A model generated the notes under the pieces. It was not told where the DNA came from, made no database searches, and worked only from the letters and a program-made list of their open reading frames with translations. From NCBI GenBank assembly GCA_019614645.1, contig JABWDB010000036.1, positions 806,001-870,000 on the forward strand: 64,000 nucleotides of DNA, given 5' to 3'. This document shows, in pieces, positions 10,377 through 22,601 of the stretch. Within the stretch, counting starts at the first letter, position 1. Each line of letters starts with the position of its first letter. The translations under genes were made by a program, and so were the position numbers. Source of the DNA: Stratiolaelaps scimitus (taxonomy: Eukaryota > Arthropoda > Arachnida > Mesostigmata > Laelapidae).

Positions 10377-12977
10377 ATCAGCTCAACCTACATAAGTGCA
10401 TGACAGACTAACCTGAAGGACGGCCTCAAGGGGAAATAGTTGTCTCATATCTTTTTCATCGATAGCCAGACGAGCCTCCCGGTATCTCCGTCTCCAGTAT
10501 GGGAGATCCCAGCGTTCCAGTGTGGCCTTAAACCCCTTTTCAGCACAAAATGCCTGCAGTTCCCCAACATGTTGTTTGGCCACGGGATCGATTTTTTTAG
10601 ATAAGTCTAGGAGAGTCTTCACGATATGGTTAACGGATGGTGCCATCTTTTTTACAGTTGCTTTTTCTGCGTAGGTTTTATGGCTGCAATTATAAGGGGT
10701 TAAAATTATTTTCAGGTAAGCTGTATATATATATATACGTTTATACAATTTCACTATGAGGCTGCTCTGCATGGCAAATGGGCGAAGACAGAGAACTTCA
10801 GCAACCCTATGACAATGGTAACTATAGTCAGAATAACAGCAAGCAAATCCACCTCCTGACACACTCGGCTTCATGAAGTCACAACGCTACGAACGTTCAG
10901 TTAGATATTGGCCATAGCCTGACTACACTGACACTCGATCCTCGGTGCATGCATGCTATCAAGTTGAATAAACACATCGACATAGTCAATCAAGAATATA
11001 CGCTGATTCTATACGCATCATATGGATCTGCTTCTACCAGTGAGCCCCAACCACCTACCCGAGCGTCAGAGCCTCCTGTTTCCTCCAAGTGCGGACATCC
11101 TCGATATTAATTGAGTTGTTCCAGGCGATATTCGTAAAGGATGCTTTGATCGCGGAGGCCGTGTACAGGTTCTGACGATGGCGTCTGTCGCCGCAGTAAG
11201 CCATGAACGTCGAGTACTGAGGTTCGTGCAATGTTACGAGATATCCATTCAGAGTGGCAAAGTGCTGCCGGAGATGTTCTGGGAAATTCTTCATGATATC
11301 GTCATCGAGTGGCTGCTTGAACGCGTTTGTTGCCTGGGCAAGCTTTTGTTCGAACTGTTCAGCGTGACGCCGTATTGTGTGAGCCACCTCTCTCAGAACG
11401 TGATTCTTGTGAGAATCCAGATCTAAGCCGTTCGCCTTTGAGGTGGAACAGTACTTCCGAATAACCTTTGAGACGGAGCCAGTCGGCATACGTTAATTAG
11501 TGTTCTTTTTAAAGAAATACTTCTATCTAGAATACAATCGACCTGGTTGATATCACGGCCAGAAACACAGTTCATCGGTCAGCAATAATTATTATGCTGT
11601 TGTTGATTTCACAGCAAATCTTGTAAATAGCTTCGTTCCGACTGTGTTTGAATACATTCGACGGATAGCTTAAAGGTTATCAAATAAAAACTCAAGCTAT
11701 TTCCAGATATTCCGTTCCAAGCTGACAATCATCAGCATGAATATTTTTATCGACTAAACCGTACCTGCTGCTGGTCGCCGTCAAATTTCTCCAGATCACC
11801 ATGAAAATCTCTGAAGACCCGATAGATCTGAGGAGAGCGAAATCTCCTCGCGGTTGCCTGCTCTGCACGCTTGTGTAGTTTTTGGTAAGCCAGAGTGAGA
11901 CCTTTATCATTACGAACCTGAAATATTGAAATTAGAAGTTCTCAAATGGTGCGAGTTTGCCGCCGGCGAAGGTAGAGCACACGTGTATTTTCGACCATTC
12001 GAAAGATAGCTTCCAGTGAGAATTACATTGCCAGCGACGACTATGTGAAGAAGTTCTCGTATTCTGTATCTAATCAGCCGCCTTCGAGGATGTTGCATTT
12101 CATAGCAACAAACCCAGATCTGAAGCAGTTATTATTATCTCATGAAAATACTGTATTGATGGCGACAACCACGCCATTTGTACGCAAGTTTCCTGTATCT
12201 GGTTGATTATGAACCGGCGTAACTCGCGCACCGTTTCTACATTAAACTCTTAACAGTGAGAGATTACAGATAATGTAAAAGTTCACATTTCGAGATGCCA
12301 GCCGAACGAAATCCCGTAACGTACCAAGAGAAGGTTTCTTACGGCCATCCAAGACGATTCCATTGGTGTGATGAGCTGCTCAATTGGCTCAATGACCGAC
12401 TTGAATGTCTTTGGATAATTGGGATCTGTAAAAAGCCACAACATTTTAGAGAAAATAATCGATTCGTGTGTTTTTGACCAACCCGCCTAAAACATATCGT
12501 CTCTTGTTCATTTCGTTATAGAATTTCATCTCTCATGTTCGTATGGATTAGTGGTCAGTTGTCGATAATAGTGACACGAAGTTAGCATTGTAAATTAACC
12601 AAGACCTCTCACGAGATTACCTTCACGTTCAATAAAATACAACACCTTGCCTATGCTTCCCAACTATACGATCATCACCATATCTGTAGTTTGAGATTCT
12701 ATTCCACATGTCACCTGCTATCTCGAGCAATCATGACATTCAGCACTGGACCTATGGACCTACCTTCTAACTTCTCTTCGAGTTGACATAATCCACTTTC
12801 GTACTCGATGATACGTTTACCCACAGCTCGAAACGCCGATTCAGCTGTTGTGTCAGTATACTGCGGGACAGTGTCTGTGACACGAAGTAGACTGTTTGTT
12901 TCTGCGGTGTCATCCGGAATTTCTGGAAGCCTGTGAACAGGGCAGACACGGTTTAGAGTGTGCGACGCCTGCTGCAT
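8086..12977 (-). CDS. Oligopeptidase A-like M3 family protein with a lost zinc site (pseudopeptidase), nine exons
   Basis: Exons read 12977-12764, 12425-12325, 11917-11765, 11465-11059, 10683-10413, 10273-10084, 9777-9405, 9057-8830 and 8224-8086. All introns are GT-AG, every junction keeps phase, and the product is 691 aa, close to the usual length of oligopeptidase A/PrlC (about 680). M3A landmarks appear in order: the N-terminal helical lobe (about 30-290), KTYAEKATVKKMAPSV (about 294), PLWSPDVKMF (about 404), LGHALQH (481-487), VSGLSDLPWD (497-506), AAGYYSKVW (611-619) and FRRFRGRDPAADSLL near the end. Active enzymes bind zinc through HExxH and a Glu 26 residues after the second His. Here the motif is K479-S480-x-x-H483 and the distal residue is Q509, so two ligands and the catalytic Glu are gone. 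The substrate-binding His and Tyr are E604 and L610. It is probably a catalytically dead, structured protein. ATG 12977 may instead be intronic, because TATATGCAG is also a possible acceptor. Confidence 0.92.
10345..10373. repeat. (TA)n microsatellite in an intron of the M3-like gene
   Basis: An uninterrupted TA run of about 29 bp in the intron between exons 10683-10413 and 10273-10084, close to the downstream acceptor. Confidence 0.9.
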
Positions 12978-14006
12978 ATATGTTTAATTAATTAACGATT
13001 AGCAGAAAATCAGTACAATTGAACACCGGCCCCTCTTCGGCTACAGAGAGAGAGCGAGAGCGAGGGAGAGAGAGGGGGGGGAGTGTCTGAAAAACTCCAA
13101 TCATTTGTTGCATAGTACGACCCACATACAGCTCAACTTTTGTTTTTAGTTAAGTGATCCCGTCGATACTTACTGTTCTATTACCCCGTTATCATAAAGA
13201 AGAAATTCGCATTGTATTACATGATAAGCTGGCTGACGAGCCGAAACACTATGAGCTGTAATCGAGAGCGGCCACCCGGACGAACGAAGGTGGTGTTCTT
13301 AAACGCGAGGTTTTTGAAAATGACTTCAACCCCGCTAACTCAAGCAATTTCTTCTTGTAATTTTTCCTATGTATGTATTTCTTCTCTGGTAATTTAGTTA
13401 TTTATTAATTATAGTTATAAACCAACGGAGTATAACTAACTTGTTCGAGCTCAAGGGAATTGTTCTATATCCTCGAATGGTAACAAGGTAAAATTGACAT
13501 CTGTGAGGGTAATTCTTCAATATGTGTCTCTTACTACATATTATTCAATCGTGAAGTGGTCAATACTCGTTTTTCATCGGACTGAGATTGTCTTTACCTA
13601 AAAGTACAGGTGACACCTTATTTCCTCGACGTTGCTGTAATACCACGAGATTCTGCTCGCTCGACTAAGACGGGGGTGAGATCCCCCTGAGGATTTGAAT
13701 CGAATCCATAGCCCCCGTAGATGAATCCCATGAAGCCAGCTGCTATACGAACATGACTTGGCTCACAAGATTCAATATATAACAGTGGAGATTGCCGTAG
13801 CGACCCTCGAAAACTCTGAGCCCCCCCCCCCCTCCCTCCTCCAATCTCTTGTGTTGGTTTCATTTACGTTGTATTCTATTATTCGCTAGGTCACCGCAAA
13901 ACAACGGACCCAAATAATTTAACGGATTTCCTGCTTACGACCATCGAACACACATATGTATCCGCTTCAGTTCGCAGGTCATTAGCAACATCTATACATA
14001 TTAAGA

Positions 14007-14576
14007 TTGTTGTTACATTTCTATCCGTCGGAGGTGACCGGCAGCCACTATCCTTGCACACGCGTGTCGGATATCGAACGACGAGCGAACACTTTGCACG
14101 CTCGGGACCGCGCGGGTCGAATCGCTTCGACGGGGGCCAGGCATGCCTCTATTCATGTGTACTCACAGAACAAAGTATCCGCACGAGGGCAGATTTCGGC
14201 GAGGTTGAAATGTGCGCGGGGTGAATCTTGTCGCTGCCTTCAGAAGGCCAAGTCCGCGCAGGATTCCACCGGACATCTCGTTCAACTTATGTGTTTGACC
14301 GGCCAATTTGAGCAACACGCATACGGTTTCCTGCGCTCACGGGCCGGGCAGGCAGTAGGCAGGCGATCGATCAGCCGGGTCAACAACACGCACACCGTGA
14401 GGCGAGACACAATAACAACGCAAGAGAACAACACCCGGCACAGAAACAGCAGAAACGCTTCGGGAATTCTCTGTCTTCCTGCTCCGTACCAGGAGACGAC
14501 ACCGGGATACAGCGCAGATAGATCGCTGGTAGATCGATCGACACGAACGTCACCAGCGTGGCTCGTTCTGGGATAG
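14007..14576 (+). other. Long open frame of 189 codons, unproven coding status
   Basis: The frame runs from ATG 14007 to a stop at 14574-14576 through a GC-richer block rich in CpG. The predicted product is Arg/Ser/Thr-rich with no signal peptide, membrane span or domain that I recognise. It lies about 1.4 kb before the pallidin gene on the same strand. It could be a CpG-rich promoter or 5' UTR that happens to be open, or an orphan gene. GC-rich DNA has fewer stops by chance, so length alone is weak evidence. Confidence 0.2.
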
Positions 14577-15709
14577 CGTTGACGTTTACTTTACGCCCTC
14601 GTTTCGTGGGGAAGGACTGGATTGAGAAATACCCACAATAATAACCCCGATCATATTATCCGAACGTAGTCGAGAGAGTGTGTGGTGAAAAATCTATCTT
14701 TTGTAATGTCCTTCGTTCGGACAATAATAGGCGAGGTAGACGTTTGATTCGTGGCTCGACCCGGACGGACTAGGACGAATATCGCCGGCAACACACGTTG
14801 GCTCATGTGTACGTCTCTTGTAGGTGTTTAACGATATCGGCCTATTGGCCCCACGTACCTTGTCAACCGTGTGAGCAGCGGGTCCCGATGGTTGCTGGAT
14901 TAACTTATGATTATTATTGTTGTCGTTGTTGTTGTTGTTGTTGTCAATATCAGCTGTTGAAATCGTGCCGAATTTGTCGACAACAATACATGGACTTGAT
15001 GGATGAGGGGTGGGTACTACATTGTCAATTTCATAGTTTAGTGCCATAGGACCCTAATCCATACTGTATATATACATAACATTGCTAAGTGGATTACGGT
15101 GAGGCAGGATATTTCGCTGAGTTACGCTTAAAGCTCAGAGTTGTAATGAGACACAGACGTGTCATGTGATGTTCGTAGATCTATAAATATCGACTCATTG
15201 GTCGCGGCACGGCTCTTGTTTGTCTCCGACGTTCATTTAAAATGCATACGGATCTTTAGTTATCATCGCTAATCTTCTTTCGCATAACATGTGACATGCA
15301 GACACTTGCATAATGCGTTTGATCTTATAATTTTTTTTTTAAAGGATGATTTGACGATATTATTGAGCAATGTTTATGTACGATTTATCCTGTGCTGGTT
15401 CCTTAGTACAGCCAAGTACCGCGCGTTGAATCGAACGATGCCAACCAACCAGGGACCCGCGGGAGCAAGTTGAAGGTCCAGTCAGTGCACTGAGCCAGTA
15501 GAAGCGGCATCCCGTATTCCTCATATACGATATAACAGAGCTGACCAAGTTATCGTGCGCAACACCACGATTGCGATTTCGCGCAGCTCACAGTTGTGCA
15601 TTTTAGAGATTTAGAAAAACCAGAGAGTGACTTACATACGTTCTTAGCGTAGCGCTGAACACAGTCGATTATAGTATAGGGAGAGTGTAGCAGAACATGA
15701 ATATGGACG

Positions 15710-15711
<2 letters not shown>

Positions 15712-15742
<31 letters not shown>
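15712..15742. repeat. (AT)n microsatellite
   Basis: A continuous TA dinucleotide array upstream of the pallidin gene. Confidence 0.9.
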
Positions 15743-15745
<3 letters not shown>

Positions 15746-15931
15746 AGCAGTCTTATGTACTCTTTTTTTAAATGTTTCCAACGGTCGCCAGTTTCCAATG
15801 TATTGAGTGTTTGTATTTTTTGCCACCTCGCTGAGATATGAGATTACGTTACGATCAATATTAGCAGGGAGTCGACTTCTAATAAAAATTTCCGCATCAT
15901 TCACTCGGAACGATTCATACAATGGCCCAAA

Positions 15932-16496
15932 ATGAACCGAGTGTTGTTGTTGCCTTCCAGAAAGACAATGGACTCATTGGTAGACGTCTCGCTAACATCC
16001 GAGCCCTCTGAACCATCCCCTGAGAAGTCGTCTAGGGATAAGCAAAGCTGTGAACGCTCGGAGTCGGCGACCGTCGAAGACAACCGTTTATTGGGATTGG
16101 ACACTGACAGTTCAGAGGACTGTACGCAGCTCGCCGAAAAGCATGCAAGTTCATACGAGCAGAAGCACACCTGTGTAGAAGCAATGACGCATTGTGCATG
16201 CGTTTTGAATCGGCATTATGGTCGGGAACTCATAGAGGCCGCCACTACGTTGCAGAGCCTTTGTAACGTCCAGGATACGTCGTTAGGCCTCATCGAAAAT
16301 CGGCACCGCGAACTCATCGATATCCGCGAGACATATCAACTTGACGAGGTGATCGAAGAAGCACAGAGGTGAGCTTGGCTGAAAATACGTCAGTGAAACT
16401 AACTAATAATATATAGTGAAACTATATATTATTTTTTTAGTTGTGTTCCTGTATGACCTGTTTTGTTTTGGTGTCTGACACGTTCGGCTTGGGCCA

Positions 16497-16532
<36 letters not shown>

Positions 16533-17035
16533 ATGTAGAATTCGCCGACAAAAACGATTCCCTGCCAATGATGAAAGGTACTCTTGTGTCCATTCATATA
16601 CGAAGCAATTTCTAGTGGTTGATACCACTGACCAGCTTCATCCGGACCTCGCACGGGGCAATGGAGTACGGTTGTGAATATTGTATTTATACGGGTGCTT
16701 ATAAATTATCGAAACAATACGCTCTAAGTATAGACTTCATCAGTTATTGAAGAAGTACTATATAATAATTATTATTATTATCGCTTTACTACGCTATGGT
16801 GCTGATTTTGGCCAATTGCTCATAATCATTTTACAGTTACTACATCAAAATGCTCCGGTTGAAAAAGGAGATGGCGGCCCTGACAACGAAGTCCCGGGAG
16901 TTAACCAAACGGGCAGCACACGTGAAAGATGTACGCGCTAAGGAGCAGGCAAAAAAGGACGAAGAACGCAAACGGCTCGAACAACTCGAGAAGGACCTCG
17001 AGCCGCGTTATGCAAGCGTCCTTTCTGATGACTAG
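15932..17035 (+). CDS. BLOC1S6: Pallidin, BLOC-1 subunit 6, two exons
   Basis: Exon one is 15932-16368 and exon two 16837-17035. The donor is AG/gtgagc, the acceptor tttacag/TTAC, and the phase is kept (AG+T gives Ser146). The product is 211 aa. Residues 1 to about 60 are Ser/Glu-rich and disordered-looking. From about 85 to the end it is a coiled coil. SLGLIENRHRELIDIRETY and DEVIEEAQSYYIKMLRLKKE, followed by MAALTTKSRELTKRAAHV, align with pallidin's DINALFAEAKHYHAKLVNIR segment and basic C-terminal helix. Pallidin is a core subunit of BLOC-1, which sorts cargo from endosomes to lysosome-related organelles and binds syntaxin-type SNAREs. ATG 15968 (MDSLVDVS) is an alternative start with a good context and would give 199 aa. 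ATTAAA at 17088-17093 and AATAAA at 17758-17763 are possible poly(A) signals. Confidence 0.88.
16501..16528. repeat. (AT)n microsatellite in the pallidin intron
   Basis: A pure AT dinucleotide array of 28 bp inside the single intron of the BLOC1S6 gene. Confidence 0.9.
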
Positions 17036-17087
17036 ACTCAAGTACTTCCAGGATTTAACAGTCCCATTCCATAGTATATATATATAT

Positions 17088-17093
17088 ATTAAA
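17088..17093 (+). terminator. Possible poly(A) signal ATTAAA of the pallidin gene
   Basis: ATTAAA lies 53 nt after the pallidin stop codon, next to a TA run. A canonical AATAAA also occurs at 17758-17763, so the true end of the transcript is not settled. Confidence 0.35.
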
Positions 17094-17099
17094 AAATGA

Positions 17100-20000
17100 A
17101 ACTCTTATCTGGAAACGTATCAGCCGCTGTGAGCACTGCCCCGCTAAAAGTCGGAACTATCCAAACAAGCTGCCTTATGAATATTTCTGTAGGACTTGGA
17201 AGGGGACCTTGCATGGGGACCTGATTGCCAACCTGTCAGGAACAAATCACAGGAATAAGTCATCAATTCCGTAATTGGATTGAGTGTTGTGTTCCAATAT
17301 CCTCTAGACAATATTATGCTTTATGTACTCGTATGTACTGTGTAGGACTCAGCAGCCCACCATGGATTGATCTGAGAGCATCCACAGTGGATCGACTCGC
17401 AGCAAGCGCCACAGACTGTGGATTATACAAAAGCAATACGCTACTAGATACAGTAGACGAGTAAACTAGGTAACGATGGAATAATTAAGAAAATACACTA
17501 TTTATCTATATTTTTATTCTCGCAGTTCGAGCCGCACAATCGAGACAAGTGCTTGGAACCATCATATACGATTATTAGCTCGACTTCTGACCCTGCCGCA
17601 GCTACCGTATAATAGCACTTTCCAAAACGCGTGACAGTCAAATGAAATCGAGCAATCGATGAAACACTAAGCCGACTCGATACCGAAATAAGTTGCAGCA
17701 CCGGTGAACGTAAATAATAGCTGGAACCAAATCAATCACGTGGACATATCACGGGCAAATAAAAAAATTACTTGATCATCTATCTGTGTAATCATAGATT
17801 AATTCTTCGCAATTTTCTCTGCTGCTGCGAGCAATGGCTGCGAGTGCAGTAACACCAGTAGGATTGGTTAAAAGCTGTTGTAACGATATATGAGGAACGA
17901 ATGTCAACCGGGAGAACACACTCCGGTCAATGTTATATAACAGCTAAATCAAAAAGTCAAGCAACTTTGCCTGTCTGATGTACGGAATGGCAGAGTTTTC
18001 ATTCTCGCTACAGCAACATATATATATATATATATATCCTTTAATATCATGAGATGGTTCGCCCTTTGACGTGGTGACACTGATGGAGATCAAGAACACA
18101 ACTGTGATCATTTGTATCGTGTACAACTCTTGGTGACTGATTCAATTATGTATGAATAATTAAGAAGCGAAGATAACTAGTGAGACAAACAAATAATATA
18201 TGGAATAAACCGTGCAATCGATATCCCTATTGAATTGTTGCTACGTTGTAGTTGTTAATTAATAATTGGTAATTTTTTGAAGAACAAAAGCTAAACGAAA
18301 CGAGCAGACAGGTCGTTCAGTACACGTGAACAAAATTTAAAGCTTTATTTAATAATCTCATTTCGAGTGGATAATATTAATTATCATCGTAATAATAATA
18401 CCTTACTTTACTTCCTCTCGTCCTTCGTCTTTATTATTATTATTGTTATAATTATAATTATTATCATTAAGTAACTATGCGGCGTCGCTTCAATGTGTTG
18501 TTGTTGTTGTTCTTTTCTGCCTCTTGTTCGGCCCTTGATGTAGCTCGTCATTATTATGCTATAATAGTGGGAGTTGCTGTGGATATACTCCAAATATCTA
18601 TAGCGTTGTTAGAGTGCAATAGTTGTTCATCTAGGATGCGATATACTTTATTATAGGGTTTTTTTCAATTTTTCTTCATTTATTCGTAATAGGCATTAGT
18701 TTTTGTTCGCTTCTTCAACATCGGCCGTACGCCACCGACTCTTGAGAGTGTCCATCCTTCATTTGTCGGTCAACTCGCACACCTACCATTTGATATACCC
18801 TATATATCTCTCCCTCTTACATATATATATATATCGTTTGCTGTCTGTTATAGCTGGTCAATATGTCCATCTGTCTTTCATCGCTTGCACTGCAGGGAAG
18901 ATGGGGAGTAAAGCATGTATACTCGACGTACACCAACGCTCGACGGCGCAACAGGGTCATGTGCTCCGCCCATTCCATTTTGACGTTCATTGAGCCCCCA
19001 ACAAATAGAATCGTGAGTCGATTACTTTGCTGCTGTCGGGGGCGGCGCGGGGAGGGGTTAGCGGGGAAGCCAAATTTCTCGTTGTTGTGATCGATGATTC
19101 AACGTAATTCTTCCGGGCTGAATCACAGCCAATATTTAACAATGTCCACGGAACTCCAACACGCCTCATGGATCAAGATGAGATTCATGCGACGTCTTGC
19201 GTGGCTGCGTCTTGCTGGCCGACATCGCCGACACCATTACGATTTGTATAATACGTCGAATACGGTTTCTCGTTTTAGTTGTCTCTCGTGTCCTGTTTAT
19301 TACGGGATTCTGTTCTGTTTAATTTTTATTTGTTTGAGGGACTCTTGCCTACAAATGCACACGCGAGCTAACATACCTTATTTTGTTTTTATCAGGAAAC
19401 GTCGTTATCCAAAATTTATTTCCTACTCTCTCATCATTAGTAAGGGACATATATGCTTATACGTATGTATATATGTATGTGTGAATACTCGCTTTCGTTA
19501 AATACTAATTAATAATAGGGTAACATTTTCATCACTATCTTAATCATCATCATCATCATCATACTTCGATGCTTCACGTTCCTCAAGCTTCTTTTCGTAC
19601 GGTCACGCTAATTGACATAGGTACATAGAGGGTTTAAACAAAGATCTGTGCAACTTTCGTGAGATTCCTTGGACTCAAGCCCGCCGTAAATCCTCCTATT
19701 TGATTTATAATAGCATATACCCTACACGTGGCGTGTCTTCGCTCGCTCGCCGGAACAGAAGAACGTGGCTGGAGCTCACCATATTCAGTTAGCATTATTT
19801 TGCAGCGTGAATCTTCGACCTCGTTCCCACTGTTGCCCTTCCTCTCTCTTTCTCTCTCTCCCTCTCAATATCTACGCAATTTGTCTCTGTCTTAAGTCTA
19901 GCCTTTAGGTAGTAGAATAATGTATACCGCAGGAACGTATACAATTACCTCCTTTATGCGGTGGTGTTTTTTTTTTTTGATTTTCGACGCCGGCTGAATT

Positions 20001-21490
20001 GATTGAAGCCCAATGTCGAACGAACGCCGTCGCAGGGGCGAACAGGATGCTCTTCACCTGGCCGAGACAGCACGCGCTGCACTGGTATGGGTTCCGGCGC
20101 TGTACAGGCGCTAATGCGTGGTAGGTTTGAGGGGAATTGCCATCATGGCTTTTGTCGTTTCGGTGAGAAGTGTGTCTGTGTGAAATTATGCGGCCGAGGA
20201 AATGATGTTGAGGCCTATCTCTCGTCGCTAGGGCGGCACGTACAATTGTGTTATGATCCTCGATAGACTTATTCGCGAATGCCCCAACTCTTGATGAGCT
20301 CGAGATAAGGGCGAGGATTGAGAATAAGATTAGGGAGGGGTTTTGTATCCGTGTAACAGATTAAGAAGAAGGCTCTCTTTGCCATATGGCAGCGGTATGC
20401 CTGTATGGAAAGGTTGTTGTAACGGGTAGTTATATATTTGTATATATATATATATATCTATAGATATAGTGATACAAATACATAATGACAATAGTTACAG
20501 TAGCAGGGACTGGTGGGAGACATGGCTGGACGGTGATGGAGACATAAATCTGGGATATGCCTACATAGGCACGATGAGGCTCAAGACGATGAGCCATCAT
20601 CGCCCGGTTAGCGCTTGTGTGTGGCCCTATTCATCGGTCCCCTCGGCTGGAATGTGAAACAACACGCTACTCTATCGCGAGGACGCAGATCATCACCATG
20701 ATGGCTGTTACTATGGGTCAACTTGCACATATACAGCTTCGTGTCCAGTCTGAGTCTCTTCATCGGGTGTGCCATTATTCGTTGTCATCATGGCCTTCTG
20801 TTTTTCAGTTGGTTTCATCTCTGCTCGCTGCTGGCGCCGTCCTGCCGCCGTGAATATCGATAGTGAGAACACTTCAGTACCTGACAACGTTCGTCGGTTC
20901 ACCGAATCTCTGTGTGCCTGCGCCAGTGTTCACATATATTGTGGCGTCACATTTCGCCACGTTTCAACGATGATGTCGAAATCAATCGGGTCTATAAGTT
21001 GAATGCTTATTCAATCTCTGAAGTTGTTGTTGTTGTTGCTGCTTTTTCTTCTTCTTGCGCTGTGTCTGCGATATTCTATCACGATGACGAAGTTGGCACA
21101 CATGGCTCGTGTTCAGGCATGACGCCAGCAGAACAGAAGTCTAGCACAATTCGGTCGGTGGTGGCTCTGGCGGTATCGGCAATTCGAACGGGATGATGAG
21201 ACCCCACCCGGACTCAGGGTACGGCCGAATGATGGCTACCGCTCCTGCCATTTTGTTTGCCACATCCTCTTTCATACTCACACACGAGCATATATATATT
21301 ATATATATATATATTATATATATCTATCGTGTGACTGACTGACTGCCTTTGAAGCTGTAGAGTGCGTGTATTGCAGGGCGTAAGAAGCATACTTAAATGT
21401 CGAAGTAATAATAATCATAACTATTATTCTTATTATATACGGTAACACGATGGGTAGTGTATGTGTCTGTCTCTATGTATATATATATAT
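17100..21490. other. Intergenic between convergent BLOC1S6 and MDM1
   Basis: The two flanking genes converge here, so both 3' UTRs must lie in this stretch. It contains ATT and TTG microsatellites (about 18430-18515), CT tracts (19843-19865), TA arrays (about 18018-18037, 20440-20457, 21291-21323) and CAT repeats (19546-19562). No coding domain was recognised; small open frames such as the one at 20003-20266 have no supporting evidence. Confidence 0.55.
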
Positions 21491-21498
21491 ATAGCCTA

Positions 21499-22563
21499 TT
21501 ATTTTCCCTCCGCCCAGAACTCGTCCAGCCTTGACCTGGCCAAGCTAAAATCTCCAGGTTTCGGTGCAGCTTTGACGCCTCCCCCGCCCCCGATCGTGCT
21601 AGTATCAATAAATGATTGCGCCATTGGGTCGATGGGCGTCGCTTTTTGCTGCACGACGGGAACTGTCGCCGCGGTCGCAGTGGCAATGGCTGGAGATACG
21701 GCGGCGGCGGCGGCCGGTGCCGGGGTCGAGGCTGAGGCTGAATGCGGGGCTGCAGAGGGCGCAGGCGATACTGCAGCAGGCGAAGCAACAGAAGCAGGAG
21801 TAGGCGCGACTACGGACGCTGCCGTAGGCGCCACCTCGGGTTGGGCCGATTTCGGGAGATTAGCAGGTGTTGTCGTCGTCGCGGCGGATGTCACGCTGGC
21901 AGCAGGGGCCGCTGTAGCTGCCGGGGAGACTGATGCAGCGGGGGCCACTGGTGCCGCCTTGACTGGCGGCGCAGCCGCGGACGTTGCCGCCTTCGGAGGC
22001 TCGACTGCGGCGGATTTCGGAGTTTCGGCTACTTGAGCCGGCTGTGGCTTTGCCGGTTGAGCTGGCTCTTCCTTTTTGAGGGGCGCGTTCTCCTTCTTGG
22101 CTCCCTCTCCTGCCGCTGTTGCAGCTGGTGCTGCCCGCTTTTCGTCGACGGCGGCAGCAGCAGCAGCTTTCGGTCCTTCGCTTTTGGCAGGTTCGGCGAC
22201 GGGTTTAGGGGTTGTAGTCTGACTTATCGGTGTATTGGCTGCTGCGGCGGGCTTGATCTCTTTGGTCTCCTTTGGAGCTGCTGCGCCAGGTGAGGGACTT
22301 TTAACTTTGTCCTTTTCTTTCTCTGCAAATTCATCGAGGCGTCAATGTGGAGGAAGGTAAGTGACAACTTGAGCTTAGAGCTTGACGACGACTAAGGACT
22401 ATCTGCGCATAATCTAATCGAACGTCGAACTATCGGCGTAAGCCAGTTAGATACCTTCAAACAGACAGTAGGCTCAGGCAAAAATTTACATTTACTTAAG
22501 GCTTGATGAAAAATTAAGCTTATTTACTCTGGTAGCGTAACCGAGCGGAATGATCTAGTTCGC

Positions 22564-22601
<38 letters not shown>

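Larger units (their letters stand above)
12978..15931. other. Head-to-head intergenic region between the M3-like gene and BLOC1S6
   Basis: This is the shared upstream region of two divergent genes. It holds a GA-rich tract (about 13045-13082), a C-homopolymer (about 13819-13830), a GC-richer block at about 14030-14580 with a long open plus frame, a GTT repeat (about 14911-14944) and (AT)n at 15712-15742. It should contain both promoters, but I could not place a core promoter element with confidence. Confidence 0.55.

Noticed and set aside
20003..20266. Cys-rich short frame (NCHHGFCRFGEKCVCVKLC) that looked like a small secreted peptide.
   Set aside because: No signal peptide and no flanking gene signals; it lies where two 3' UTRs converge.
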